Shown in pieces: positions 1 through 7,149 of a stretch of DNA of 64,000 nucleotides. Every line of letters starts with the position of its first letter. Within the stretch, counting starts at the first letter, position 1. The DNA is taken from assembly GCF_022440805.1 (NCBI RefSeq), contig NZ_JAKNTK010000001.1:62001-126000 (forward strand), written 5' to 3'. The notes beneath the pieces were generated by a model, which was not told where the DNA came from, did no database searches, and was given only the letters and a program-made list of their open reading frames with translations. A program made the translations under genes and the position numbers. Source of the DNA: Holdemania massiliensis (GTDB lineage: Bacteria > Bacillota_I > Bacilli_A > Erysipelotrichales > Erysipelotrichaceae).

Positions 1-993
1 CCGATTCCGGAATGTGGAAAAAATGATGTGAAGATTAAAATCCGCAAGACGTCAATCTGCGGCACTGATGTGCATATTTACAACTGGAATGAATGGGCGC
101 AGCATACGATTCCCATCGGATTAACAGCCGGTCACGAATATGTTGGTGAAGTAGTTGAGGTGGGAGAGAATGTCGAAGGCTTTCAGGTCGGCGACCTCGT
201 CAGCGGCGAGGGTCATATTACCTGCGGACATTGCCGCAACTGTCTGGCCGGACAGCCGCATTTATGCCGGAATACACAGGGCGTGGGGGTCAACCGCAAC
301 GGAGCCTTCGCTCAGTATCTGGTGATCCCGGCAAAGAATGCCTGGCACTGTGATCCATCCATTCGCGAAGAATTATATTCCTGCTTTGATCCGCTGGGCA
401 ACGCTGTCCATACCGCTCTGCAGTTTGATATGATCGGTGAGGATGTACTGATTACCGGGGCCGGGCCGATTGGATGCATGGCGGCTGCGATCTGCCGGCA
501 TGTTGGGGCAAGACACGTTGTCGTTACCGATGTCAATGAATATCGGCTGAATTTGGCTAAGACACTGGGGGCAACCCGCACGGTCAACGTGGCCCAGGAG
601 CAGCTGCCGGAGGTCATGCATGAGTTGGGAATGAAAGAAGGCTTTGACGTAGGTCTGGAAATGAGCGGAGCTCAGTCTGGTTTTAACGATATGGTCAACA
701 ACATGAAAAACGGCGGGAAAATTGCCTTGCTGGGGCTGCAGAAAGCAGAGGCTCGGATCAATTGGGAAAAGGTGATTTTCAACGGTTTAACGATCAAAGG
801 AATCTACGGCCGGGAAATGTGGGAAACCTGGTATAAAATGTCCACAATGCTGCAAAGCGGATTGAACATTGACGCCGTGATCACCCATCGGTTTGACATT
901 CAGGATTATGAGAAAGGCTTTGCAGCGATGAATTCCGGACAGTCCGGCAAAGTCGTACTGGATTGGAGTTCGCTGCAGAAGGAGGAAAATTAA
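1..993 (+). CDS. tdh: L-threonine 3-dehydrogenase, 5' end cut by window edge
   Basis: Zinc-dependent medium-chain dehydrogenase that oxidises L-threonine to 2-amino-3-ketobutyrate with NAD. The frame is open from base 1 and reads PIPECGKNDVKIKIRK before the familiar KTSICGTDVH block, so the gene starts outside the window and about 20 codons are missing; the GTG at 28 is an internal valine codon. Visible landmarks are the catalytic zinc Cys in ICGTD, the GHEYVGEV helix, the structural zinc loop with four cysteines (TCGHCRNCLAGQPHLC), the Rossmann motif GAGPIG, and the closing SGQSGKVVL. Close match to the E. coli Tdh family from memory. kbl begins at the next base after the stop, so the two form the threonine-to-glycine plus acetyl-CoA pathway. 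Confidence 0.96.
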   Translation, partial: PIPECGKNDVKIKIRKTSICGTDVHIYNWNEWAQHTIPIGLTAGHEYVGEVVEVGENVEGFQVGDLVSGEGHITCGHCRNCLAGQPHLCRNTQGVGVNRNGAFAQYLVIPAKNAWHCDPSIREELYSCFDPLGNAVHTALQFDMIGEDVLITGAGPIGCMAAAICRHVGARHVVVTDVNEYRLNLAKTLGATRTVNVAQEQLPEVMHELGMKEGFDVGLEMSGAQSGFNDMVNNMKNGGKIALLGLQKAEARINWEKVIFNGLTIKGIYGREMWETWYKMSTMLQSGLNIDAVITHRFDIQDYEKGFAAMNSGQSGKVVLDWSSLQKEEN

Positions 994-2187
994 ATGAATA
1001 AATCAGAAGCCCTGCAGTTTTACGCCAACGAAGTCGCGGAGATTAAAGAAGCCGGTCTGTTCAAAGGTGAAAGTCCAATTGTTACGCCGCAGTCGGCGCA
1101 TGTCCGGCTGGAAGATGGCCGGGAAGTCATCAACATGTGCGCCAACAATTATCTTGGTTTAGGCAACAATCCACGCTTAATTCAGGCCGCTCAAAAATCG
1201 TATGAGGAAAAGGGCTATGGTCTGGCATCCGTCCGGTTTATCTGCGGGACACAGGACAGCCACAAACAGCTGGAAGCCGCAATTTCGCACTTTCTGGGGA
1301 TGGATGACACGATTTTGTATTCCTCCTGCTTTGATGCGAACGGCGGTCTGTTTGAAACGATCTTAGGTCCGGAGGATGCGATCATCAGCGATGAGCTGAA
1401 TCATGCCAGCATCATTGACGGTGTACGTCTGTGCAAGGCCAAGCGTTTCCGCTATAAGAATAATGATATGAATGATCTGCGCCAGCAGCTGATCGCTGCG
1501 GACGAAGCCGGGGCCCGGATTAAACTGATCGCCACGGACGGCGTTTTCTCGATGGATGGAATTATTGCCGATCTGAAATCAATCTGCGATTTGGCGGATG
1601 AATTCAACGCTCTGGTCATGGTGGACGACAGCCATTCTGCTGGCTTTGTCGGAAAGCATGGCCGGGGGACTGCGGAATACTGCGGCGTTGAAGGCCGCGT
1701 CGATATCATCACCGGAACATTGGGCAAGGCCCTGGGCGGAGCTTCAGGAGGCTTTACCGCTGCCCGTCAGGAAATCGTCGATCTGCTTCGTCAGCGCAGC
1801 CGGCCTTATCTGTTCTCCAATACACTGGCTCCGGCGATTGTCGCCGCTTCTCTGGAAGTCTTTAAAATGCTCGAAGCGGATACCTCCCTGCGCGATCATT
1901 TGGAGGAAATCACAGCGTATTACCGTCAGAAAATGACGGATGCCGGATTTGATATTATCCCGGGCGTGCATCCGATTGTTCCGGTTATGCTGTATGATGA
2001 AAAGACCGCGGCGGAAATGGCCAGCCGAATGATGGAGAAGGGAATCTATGTCGTTGCGTTCTCTTATCCAGTCGTCCCGAAGGGGAAAGCCCGCATTCGG
2101 ACGCAGGTCAGCGCTGCCCATACCCGTGAAGATATCGACACGATCGTCCGCTGCTTCTGTGAAGTTCGCGAAGAAATGAAAAAATAA
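994..2187 (+). CDS. kbl: 2-amino-3-ketobutyrate CoA ligase (glycine C-acetyltransferase)
   Basis: PLP enzyme that cleaves 2-amino-3-ketobutyrate with CoA into glycine and acetyl-CoA, the second step after Tdh. The 397-residue length is that of the family. The PLP-binding lysine is K245 in GTLGKALGGA; other signatures are NNYLGLGNNP, YGLASVRFICGT, the DELNHAS block and the DDSHSAGF aspartate that contacts the pyridine ring. The ATG follows the tdh stop directly, and the Shine-Dalgarno AAGGAGG lies inside the end of tdh, so translation is coupled. A strong hairpin terminator follows, closing the operon. Fold-family relatives (KAS-type synthases such as BioF) share these motifs, but the tdh neighbour decides the assignment. 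Confidence 0.96.
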   Translation: MNKSEALQFYANEVAEIKEAGLFKGESPIVTPQSAHVRLEDGREVINMCANNYLGLGNNPRLIQAAQKSYEEKGYGLASVRFICGTQDSHKQLEAAISHFLGMDDTILYSSCFDANGGLFETILGPEDAIISDELNHASIIDGVRLCKAKRFRYKNNDMNDLRQQLIAADEAGARIKLIATDGVFSMDGIIADLKSICDLADEFNALVMVDDSHSAGFVGKHGRGTAEYCGVEGRVDIITGTLGKALGGASGGFTAARQEIVDLLRQRSRPYLFSNTLAPAIVAASLEVFKMLEADTSLRDHLEEITAYYRQKMTDAGFDIIPGVHPIVPVMLYDEKTAAEMASRMMEKGIYVVAFSYPVVPKGKARIRTQVSAAHTREDIDTIVRCFCEVREEMKK

Positions 2188-2197
2188 GTGAAAAACG

Positions 2198-2230
2198 ACC
2201 TGTTTTCGTCAAGAAAACAGGTTTCTTTTG
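2198..2230 (+). terminator. Rho-independent terminator of tdh-kbl
   Basis: Perfect 10-bp stem ACCTGTTTTC / GAAAACAGGT (2198-2207 and 2213-2222) with a 5-nt loop, followed by a T-rich tail, 10 bases after the kbl stop. Confidence 0.9.
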
Positions 2231-2350
2231 AATTTCAAAAAGTTTTCATTTCTTGAAAATTATTCCAGAAATAACAATAAAACCCTTTTATCTCCGTCTT
2301 TATTGAGCTTAATTGTGTTCATATTGTGAAAATCATGTGAATTTTCTAAC

Positions 2351-2378
2351 TTGACTATCGAATTGTTTTCGATACAAT
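2351..2378 (+). promoter_or_regulatory. Promoter with dyad in the spacer, upstream of flavin reductase gene
   Basis: TTGACT (2351-2356) and TACAAT (2373-2378) with a 16-bp spacer form a good sigma-A promoter. The spacer is itself a dyad: TATCGAA at 2356-2362 and TTCGATA at 2368-2374, 7-bp arms around TTGTT. A repressor or other dimeric regulator bound there would block RNA polymerase. The regulator is not identifiable here. Confidence 0.75.
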
Positions 2379-2413
2379 AGGGTTTGTAGAGGAGATCTAC
2401 ACAGGAGGCAAAC

Positions 2414-4138
2414 ATGAACAACAAATTTGTGAAGGTCGGTCTTGCGGGCTTATTAGCAGCAAGCTTGGCTGCTTGCTCAAATCAGCCTGCTCAGCAGACC
2501 CCATCCACAGCACCGGAAGCAGGGAACTCTGGTGTCTATGAGGTAAAGGGTACAGGCTACGGCGGCGAGATGAACTTAAAAGTCACAATCGCTGATCAGA
2601 AGATTACGGACATTGAGCTGGTTGACAGCCATGAAACCAATGTCGTTATCGATCGTGCTTTCCCGGTAATGAAGGAAAGAATCTTAGAAGCCAATTCACC
2701 GGTCGTTGACAATGTCAGCGCCGCAACATTCTCATCCTTCGGCGTGAAGAGCGCGGTTGCGGATGCGATGAAGCAGGCTGGCATGGATGTGGAAGAAATC
2801 ACCATGACCACGCAGGGACCGGAAAAACCAGCATCTCAGCGTGAAGCTGAAACCTGCGATATCGTGATTGTTGGCGGCGGGCCTGCGGGCTTGGCGGCAG
2901 CGATCGGCGCGAAGCAGACCAATGCGAATGCCAACGTCATCGTCGTTGAAAAGCTGGATATCTTAAGCGGCAACGGTAAGTTTGATATGAACTTCTTCGA
3001 TATTATCAATACTGAAGCTCAGAAGAAGGCTGGCAATGAAGAATGGACAGTCAATCAGGTTGAAAATTTCATCGAAAGCAAGAAGGACACCGGCGAATCC
3101 GCAGAGCGGATTGAAGTGTGGGCCAACGAAGAAAACGAATTGGATGCCTGGTTAAGAGCGATGGGTGTTGAACTGAACTATAACTATGGCGGAACCAACC
3201 ACATGGCAGAAGACAACCAGTATTCAGGTGAAGTTATCCAGGCCGGCTTGGAAAAGCAGGCTAAGGAGCTGGGCGTCGATATCCGTACCGGCACGAAGGG
3301 CGAAGAACTGATCCTGGACGGCAAGGACGTCACAGGCGTCAAGGTCACGAACAATGACAATGAAAGCTATGACATTCAGGCTCAGGCTGTCATCATTGCG
3401 ACAGGCGGTTTCTGCTCAAACAAGGAATTGTTGGCGGAATATGCTCCAGGTTATGAAATTATGAACACTTCCAACCAGATGGGAACAACTGGCGACTATG
3501 TTAAGATTTTTGAAGCTAACGGCTACAAGATGGAAAACATGGGCAAAATGAGCGTCTTTGCCAACATCATCGTCCCACGTCGGGATCTGACCGGCGGTGC
3601 GGATATGAATCTGTTGGTAAACAAAGAAGGCGAACTGTTGGCCAATGCTTCCGGACTGGATCGCGCAAAGATGATTCAGAGCCAGACCGATGGCGCGGCT
3701 TACTACATTACCGATAAGACAGGCTATGATTCCTTCTATCGTATCCGTAAGCATGTCGGCTTAGGTTATTATGCAGAAGGCAAGACGCTGGATGAACTGG
3801 CAGCCGCGCTGAGCATTGATGCAGCGGGCCTGAAAGCCAGTGTTGAACAGTACAATGCAGATGCCGAAGCCGGCGCTGAAAATGCTGTTCTGGGCAAAGT
3901 TCCTTCCCGTGCATTGGATGCCGAAGGCCCATTCTACGGCGTTCGTGTTGAAGCAGCCAACCATATGACTAAGGGCGGCGTTGCGGCTAACGAAAAAGCT
4001 CAGGTTCTGTTTGAAGACGGAAGCATCGTCAACGGCCTGTATGCAGCTGGTGAAGTTACTTCGCAGACAGGCGGCTATTCACAGTCGGTTGTCTTCGGTA
4101 AGGTCGCAGGTGAAAACGCTGCGGCAGCTCTGAAATAA
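2414..4138 (+). CDS. Lipoprotein FMN/FAD reductase, urocanate/fumarate reductase (UrdA/flavocytochrome c) family
   Basis: Extracytoplasmic flavoenzyme that likely passes electrons from FMN to FAD and reduces a double bond in a small acid. Residues 1-21 are a lipoprotein signal with lipobox LAAC (C21), so it is anchored outside the membrane. Residues about 44-122 are an FMN_bind domain containing DNVSAAT (99-105), the motif where ApbE attaches FMN covalently to the final Thr. From about 148 comes the FAD_binding_2 domain with GGGPAGL (154-160) and the closing AAGEVTSQTGG block. The 574-residue length fits UrdA-type enzymes. It sits alone between its own promoter and terminator, preceded by AGGAGG. 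The substrate (fumarate, urocanate, cinnamate or other acrylate) cannot be read from the sequence. No electron-donor or ApbE gene is in the window. Confidence 0.88.
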   Translation: MNNKFVKVGLAGLLAASLAACSNQPAQQTPSTAPEAGNSGVYEVKGTGYGGEMNLKVTIADQKITDIELVDSHETNVVIDRAFPVMKERILEANSPVVDNVSAATFSSFGVKSAVADAMKQAGMDVEEITMTTQGPEKPASQREAETCDIVIVGGGPAGLAAAIGAKQTNANANVIVVEKLDILSGNGKFDMNFFDIINTEAQKKAGNEEWTVNQVENFIESKKDTGESAERIEVWANEENELDAWLRAMGVELNYNYGGTNHMAEDNQYSGEVIQAGLEKQAKELGVDIRTGTKGEELILDGKDVTGVKVTNNDNESYDIQAQAVIIATGGFCSNKELLAEYAPGYEIMNTSNQMGTTGDYVKIFEANGYKMENMGKMSVFANIIVPRRDLTGGADMNLLVNKEGELLANASGLDRAKMIQSQTDGAAYYITDKTGYDSFYRIRKHVGLGYYAEGKTLDELAAALSIDAAGLKASVEQYNADAEAGAENAVLGKVPSRALDAEGPFYGVRVEAANHMTKGGVAANEKAQVLFEDGSIVNGLYAAGEVTSQTGGYSQSVVFGKVAGENAAAALK

Positions 4139-4150
4139 ATCAAAACTGGA

Positions 4151-4174
4151 AAAGGAGCGTTTTGCTCCTTTTTT
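4151..4174 (+). terminator. Terminator of the flavin reductase gene
   Basis: 8-bp stem AAAGGAGC / GCTCCTTT (4151-4158, 4164-4171), loop GTTTT, T-run, 12 bases after the stop codon. Confidence 0.9.
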
Positions 4175-4329
4175 AATGGTGTAAAGTTGGAAAAACGCTT
4201 ATTTTACGAATTAATAGGTTGGAAAAATGTCATTTTTCAACTAAAAGTGGTTGCGTAAATGTCAATGGCCAGCGATGATAGGATTACTAATCTTTCGCTC
4301 TTTACTGATGAACCATATATTAAGGGTAA

Positions 4330-4524
4330 AATTCTGTAATAGTAAAATTTGGGGCCGAAGAAGCCCTTTTCAGATATATTTTCAGCGGTTCCTTACTTGC
4401 CGTTGAGTTAAAAAACATTGCCTCTGCTCCGGTTGGATATTTGAAAACAATGTATTCTATGGATTTTAAGGAGTTTCTTCAGATTTATAATTTTACAGAT
4501 GCATTCAAGGACTCCTTGCAATAA
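4330..4524 (+). pseudogene. Remnant of an AAA_14/DUF4143-type ATPase
   Basis: The stretch 4175-4825 has no intact gene. One open stretch reads a recognisable fragment, with FSGSLLAVELKN from 4381 and then PVGYLKTMYSMDFKEFL. This matches the sensor region of AAA_14/DUF4143 ATPases, where an SGS-LL block is followed by FPVGKV...YPMDFEEFL. It opens after a stop at 4327-4329 and stops at 4522-4524, without the Walker A part or the C-terminal half. No convincing flanking parts could be read, although a few short segments up- and downstream might be further decayed pieces. I infer an old inactivated gene. Confidence 0.55.
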
Positions 4525-4642
4525 GGTTTTTATTGACTAATCTGCTGGAAATGAAAATCCACAGCGGATGATACCTTGAAAACCAATCAGGAGATGGAAG
4601 AATCACGGACATGCAGCGTTATGTGCAGAACTGGCAGCCAGA

Positions 4643-4671
4643 TTGACAAACTGAAATCCAATTCTTATAAT
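4643..4671 (+). promoter_or_regulatory. Consensus sigma-A promoter with long leader
   Basis: TTGACA (4643-4648), 17-bp spacer, TATAAT (4666-4671): a perfect consensus promoter. The next start codon is at 4826, leaving a leader of about 150 nt. The leader contains a small hairpin (TTGAG-CGTA-CTCAA) inside a GACCG/CGGTC pair. Confidence 0.8.
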
Positions 4672-4825
4672 GAAATGAAGAAATGACCGAAATGGCCTTT
4701 TGAGCGTACTCAATCAAGCCGGTCGCTTTCAGGATTCTGATTTCCGCTTTTGCGTACAAAAGCAGTGAAGGAGTCAGGCAAATCCAGAGAGGATCGGTTT
4801 TTTCTTTGGAAAAGGAAGTGTAATC

Positions 4826-5329
4826 ATGAATTTAATGCTGAGACCGCTGACACCGCAAAACCGGAAAGCCCTGCTTGCGCTGCGGGTGGCCAGACAACAG
4901 GAAAACTTTATTGAGTCAGTGGAACAATGTTTAACGGAAGCCAAGGCGGATGAGCGTTGGCAGCCGATCGGAATTTACGATGGAGATCAGCCGGTTGGGT
5001 TTGCGATGACAGGTTTTTTTGAGAAAGAGTATCCGATTCCGCTGCCGCCTCGGAAATTGAAGGAAGGTCTGACTTTTTGTCCCCAGCCTGGCCGCGTGTG
5101 GCTCGATCGTTTTCTGATTGACGCTCAGGTTCAGGGCCGGGGATATGGCAAAGCCGCGCTGGATTTACTGCTTAGAAAACTTCAGGCACAATATCCAGGC
5201 AGGGAAATCTATCTCAGTGTCTATCCTGAGAATACCGCAGCCATTCGCCTCTATCAGAAATTTGGATTTCAGTTTATAGAGGAAAAGGATATCCATGGAG
5301 AAACAGTAATGGTCTGTTATCCGCAATGA
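4826..5329 (+). CDS. GNAT-family N-acetyltransferase (SpeG/BltD-like)
   Basis: Cytoplasmic acetyl-CoA-dependent N-acetyltransferase of 167 residues. The acetyl-CoA loop QVQGRGYGKAAL (motif A, R/Q-x-x-G-x-G/A) is at about residues 110-121, followed by the beta-strand EIYLSVYPEN and the NTAAIRLYQKFGF motif B typical of the family. An early PVGFAMTGFF strand resembles polyamine acetyltransferases such as BltD/PaiA, so a polyamine or small-amine substrate is possible, but GNAT substrates cannot be read from motifs. GGAAAAGGAAG upstream of the ATG serves as ribosome site. It is transcribed alone from the consensus promoter at 4643-4671. Confidence 0.85.
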   Translation: MNLMLRPLTPQNRKALLALRVARQQENFIESVEQCLTEAKADERWQPIGIYDGDQPVGFAMTGFFEKEYPIPLPPRKLKEGLTFCPQPGRVWLDRFLIDAQVQGRGYGKAALDLLLRKLQAQYPGREIYLSVYPENTAAIRLYQKFGFQFIEEKDIHGETVMVCYPQ

Positions 5330-5354
5330 GCCGCTAAGCCCTGGAAATTTAGGC

Positions 5355-5384
5355 TTGCCAGTGAAGCGCAGGGCAGGTTAAAAT
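5355..5384 (+). promoter_or_regulatory. Possible promoter ending 6 bases before a start codon
   Basis: TTGCCA (5355-5360), 18-bp spacer, TAAAAT (5379-5384). The ATG of the response regulator is at 5391, where transcription would be expected to begin, and no good Shine-Dalgarno sequence precedes it. Confidence 0.4.
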
Positions 5385-5390
5385 GAAGTC

Positions 5391-6062
5391 ATGAACATTG
5401 CTTATTGTGAAGATGAGAAAATACAGAAGGAGATTCTGGAAGAACTCCTGTGCCGATGGGGCAAAGTCGATCTGGTCTGGTATGAAAGTGCCGAACAGAT
5501 GCTTTTTGAGTGCGATGGACGCTATCCATTCGATCTGATCATTCTGGATATCCAGATGCGGAATCAAAACGGAATGGAGCTGGCGCGGCAGATCCGGAGA
5601 GCCGATCCGCAGGTTCCGCTTTTGTTTTTGACCGCAACCAAAGAATACGTGTTCGAAGGATATGAGGTCAACGCTCTGCGCTATCTGATCAAACCGATCC
5701 AATCATCGCAGCTCTTTGCGATCCTCGATGAAATCCAGGCTTCCACCAAACGGTCAATCTTGCTCAATGGAAGCCGGATTGATCTGAATGCCCTGGTCTA
5801 TGTCGAAGCAGAAGCCCATTACTGCCATCTGGTTTTCGAAGATCACCGGCAAAAAGAGAAAATCGGCATTCGCGAATTAAAAACAATGCTGGATGATTCG
5901 TTTGTCATGATCCATCGTTCCTATCTGGTCAATATTGCCAAAGTTGATCAAATTCGCCGTGAAGAACTGTCAGCTGGCTCATTCACGCTGCCAGTAGCCC
6001 GATCCCAGTTAAAAACTGTCAGTGAAGCCTTTATCGAATACAATAAAGGAATCAGTCTATGA
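5391..6062 (+). CDS. LytTR-family response regulator (AgrA/VirR-like)
   Basis: DNA-binding response regulator of 223 residues. Residues 1-118 form a receiver domain with acidic pocket CEDE near the N-terminus, phospho-acceptor D53 in LIILDIQM, the T in FLTAT, and K in LIKPI. Residues about 125-218 are a LytTR DNA-binding domain (the ILLNGSRIDL and FVMIHRSYLVN segments). LytTR regulators usually control exported peptides, bacteriocins or virulence factors. The histidine kinase gene overlaps its stop by 4 bases. A two-gene ABC exporter lies just downstream and is its likely target (inference). The start is set by the family N-terminus MNIAYCEDE; no convincing ribosome site precedes it. Confidence 0.93.
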   Translation: MNIAYCEDEKIQKEILEELLCRWGKVDLVWYESAEQMLFECDGRYPFDLIILDIQMRNQNGMELARQIRRADPQVPLLFLTATKEYVFEGYEVNALRYLIKPIQSSQLFAILDEIQASTKRSILLNGSRIDLNALVYVEAEAHYCHLVFEDHRQKEKIGIRELKTMLDDSFVMIHRSYLVNIAKVDQIRREELSAGSFTLPVARSQLKTVSEAFIEYNKGISL

Positions 6063-7045
6063 TTGTGACGAATATGATCGAGTGCTTGCCGGTGATCGCC
6101 CTGATCGTGCTTTTGTGGCTGCGGTTTCAGCGTAAAAGTCTGATCCTGGATCTGGCAGTGCTGATCGGCGGAGCCTTGAGTTATGGACTGACCCGATCCT
6201 TTCTGCCGTTTTTCATCCTGACCTATCTGCTTTGTCTGATCCTGGAGCAGCAGCGCAGTCAGAGCCGTCCGCTCATTTTGGCAGTCATGGGACTGAGCAT
6301 GATCTTCTTCGTTATCTATGGAGTGCTCTCAGGTCAGCTTTTGCTTTTTCTGGGTCTTAGTCTTCTGCTTTATGGGGTAGGCTGTGCCAATCAGCGCTTT
6401 CTGCGGCGCAGTTATGAGGAACGGATGATGGAGTATCAGAACAAGATTCTCGTTCAGCAGATGGAAGAAGTCAATAACATTTATCAGATCATGCGCGGAT
6501 GGCGGCATGATTATCACAATCACCTGCAGAATCTGAAAGCTCAGCTGCGGATGAATCAGATTCCTGAGGCTCAGGCCTATCTGAATGAGCTGGAACAGGA
6601 TCTGGATGATATTTATGAACTGGTGGACAGCGGCAATCTGAACGTCGATGCGATCCTGAATTCCAAGCTTTCGATGGCGCTGAAAAAAGAGATCGCTTTG
6701 GACTATAAGGCGACTGTGCCGCCGAAGCTGAAGGTGACCGATCTGGATTTGTGCGTCATTCTCGGCAATCTGATCGACAATGCGATGGAAGCCTGCGAAA
6801 CGGTAGAATCCGGTCGCTTCATCCGTCTGTATATCGGCGTCTTCAAGCAGCAGCTTTACATTTCCCTCAGCAATGCCACTTCGGAAGTTGTGCGCAAACT
6901 GGATGAGGAATACATTACGCAGAAGCGCGGCAATCATGGCCATGGACTGAAGCGCATCAATTTGGAAGTGGAGAAATACGGCGGGTATATCAACCGTAAA
7001 AATGAACCCGGCATCTTTGTGACCGAGATCATGCTTCCGCTGTGA
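6059..7045 (+). CDS. AgrC-like sensor histidine kinase (GHKL ATPase)
   Basis: Membrane sensor kinase of 328 residues partnering the LytTR regulator. Residues about 5-110 hold roughly five hydrophobic segments. A linker of charged helix follows, then the phospho-acceptor box WRHDYHNHL (H150 is the likely phosphorylated residue, as in AgrC-type H-D-x-x-N-H). A GHKL ATPase domain follows with the N-box NLIDNAMEAC and a glycine-rich GHGLKRI. The polytopic sensor without extracellular domain is typical of peptide-sensing kinases. The ATG overlaps the regulator stop (ATGA-type coupling). A strong terminator follows. No AgrB/AgrD peptide genes are present next to it, so the signal is unknown. Confidence 0.92.
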   Translation: MIVTNMIECLPVIALIVLLWLRFQRKSLILDLAVLIGGALSYGLTRSFLPFFILTYLLCLILEQQRSQSRPLILAVMGLSMIFFVIYGVLSGQLLLFLGLSLLLYGVGCANQRFLRRSYEERMMEYQNKILVQQMEEVNNIYQIMRGWRHDYHNHLQNLKAQLRMNQIPEAQAYLNELEQDLDDIYELVDSGNLNVDAILNSKLSMALKKEIALDYKATVPPKLKVTDLDLCVILGNLIDNAMEACETVESGRFIRLYIGVFKQQLYISLSNATSEVVRKLDEEYITQKRGNHGHGLKRINLEVEKYGGYINRKNEPGIFVTEIMLPL

Positions 7046-7053
7046 ATCGATTC

Positions 7054-7086
7054 GTGCATGAAAATCAACATTTCATGCACTTTTTT
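7054..7086 (+). terminator. Terminator of the LytTR two-component operon
   Basis: Perfect 10-bp stem GTGCATGAAA / TTTCATGCAC (7054-7063, 7071-7080) with 7-nt loop and a T6 tail. Confidence 0.92.
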
Positions 7087-7114
7087 GTTCGTTGGCGAAG
7101 TTGTACCCTATAAT
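7085..7114 (+). promoter_or_regulatory. Probable promoter of the ABC exporter pair
   Basis: TATAAT at 7109-7114 with a weak TTGTTC at 7085-7090 (18-bp spacer). The poor -35 suggests help from an activator, possibly the upstream LytTR regulator (inference). Confidence 0.4.
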
Positions 7115-7149
7115 CAAAATACCGAAATATCAAAGAGGGGGAGTCCTGA

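Noticed and set aside
2320..2345. Rex- or CRP-like site TTGTGAAAATCATGTGAA before the flavin reductase
   Set aside because: The halves are not inverted repeats and do not fit either consensus.
6329..6943. Minus-strand frame of 204 codons
   Set aside because: Antisense to the AgrC-like kinase, no ribosome site.
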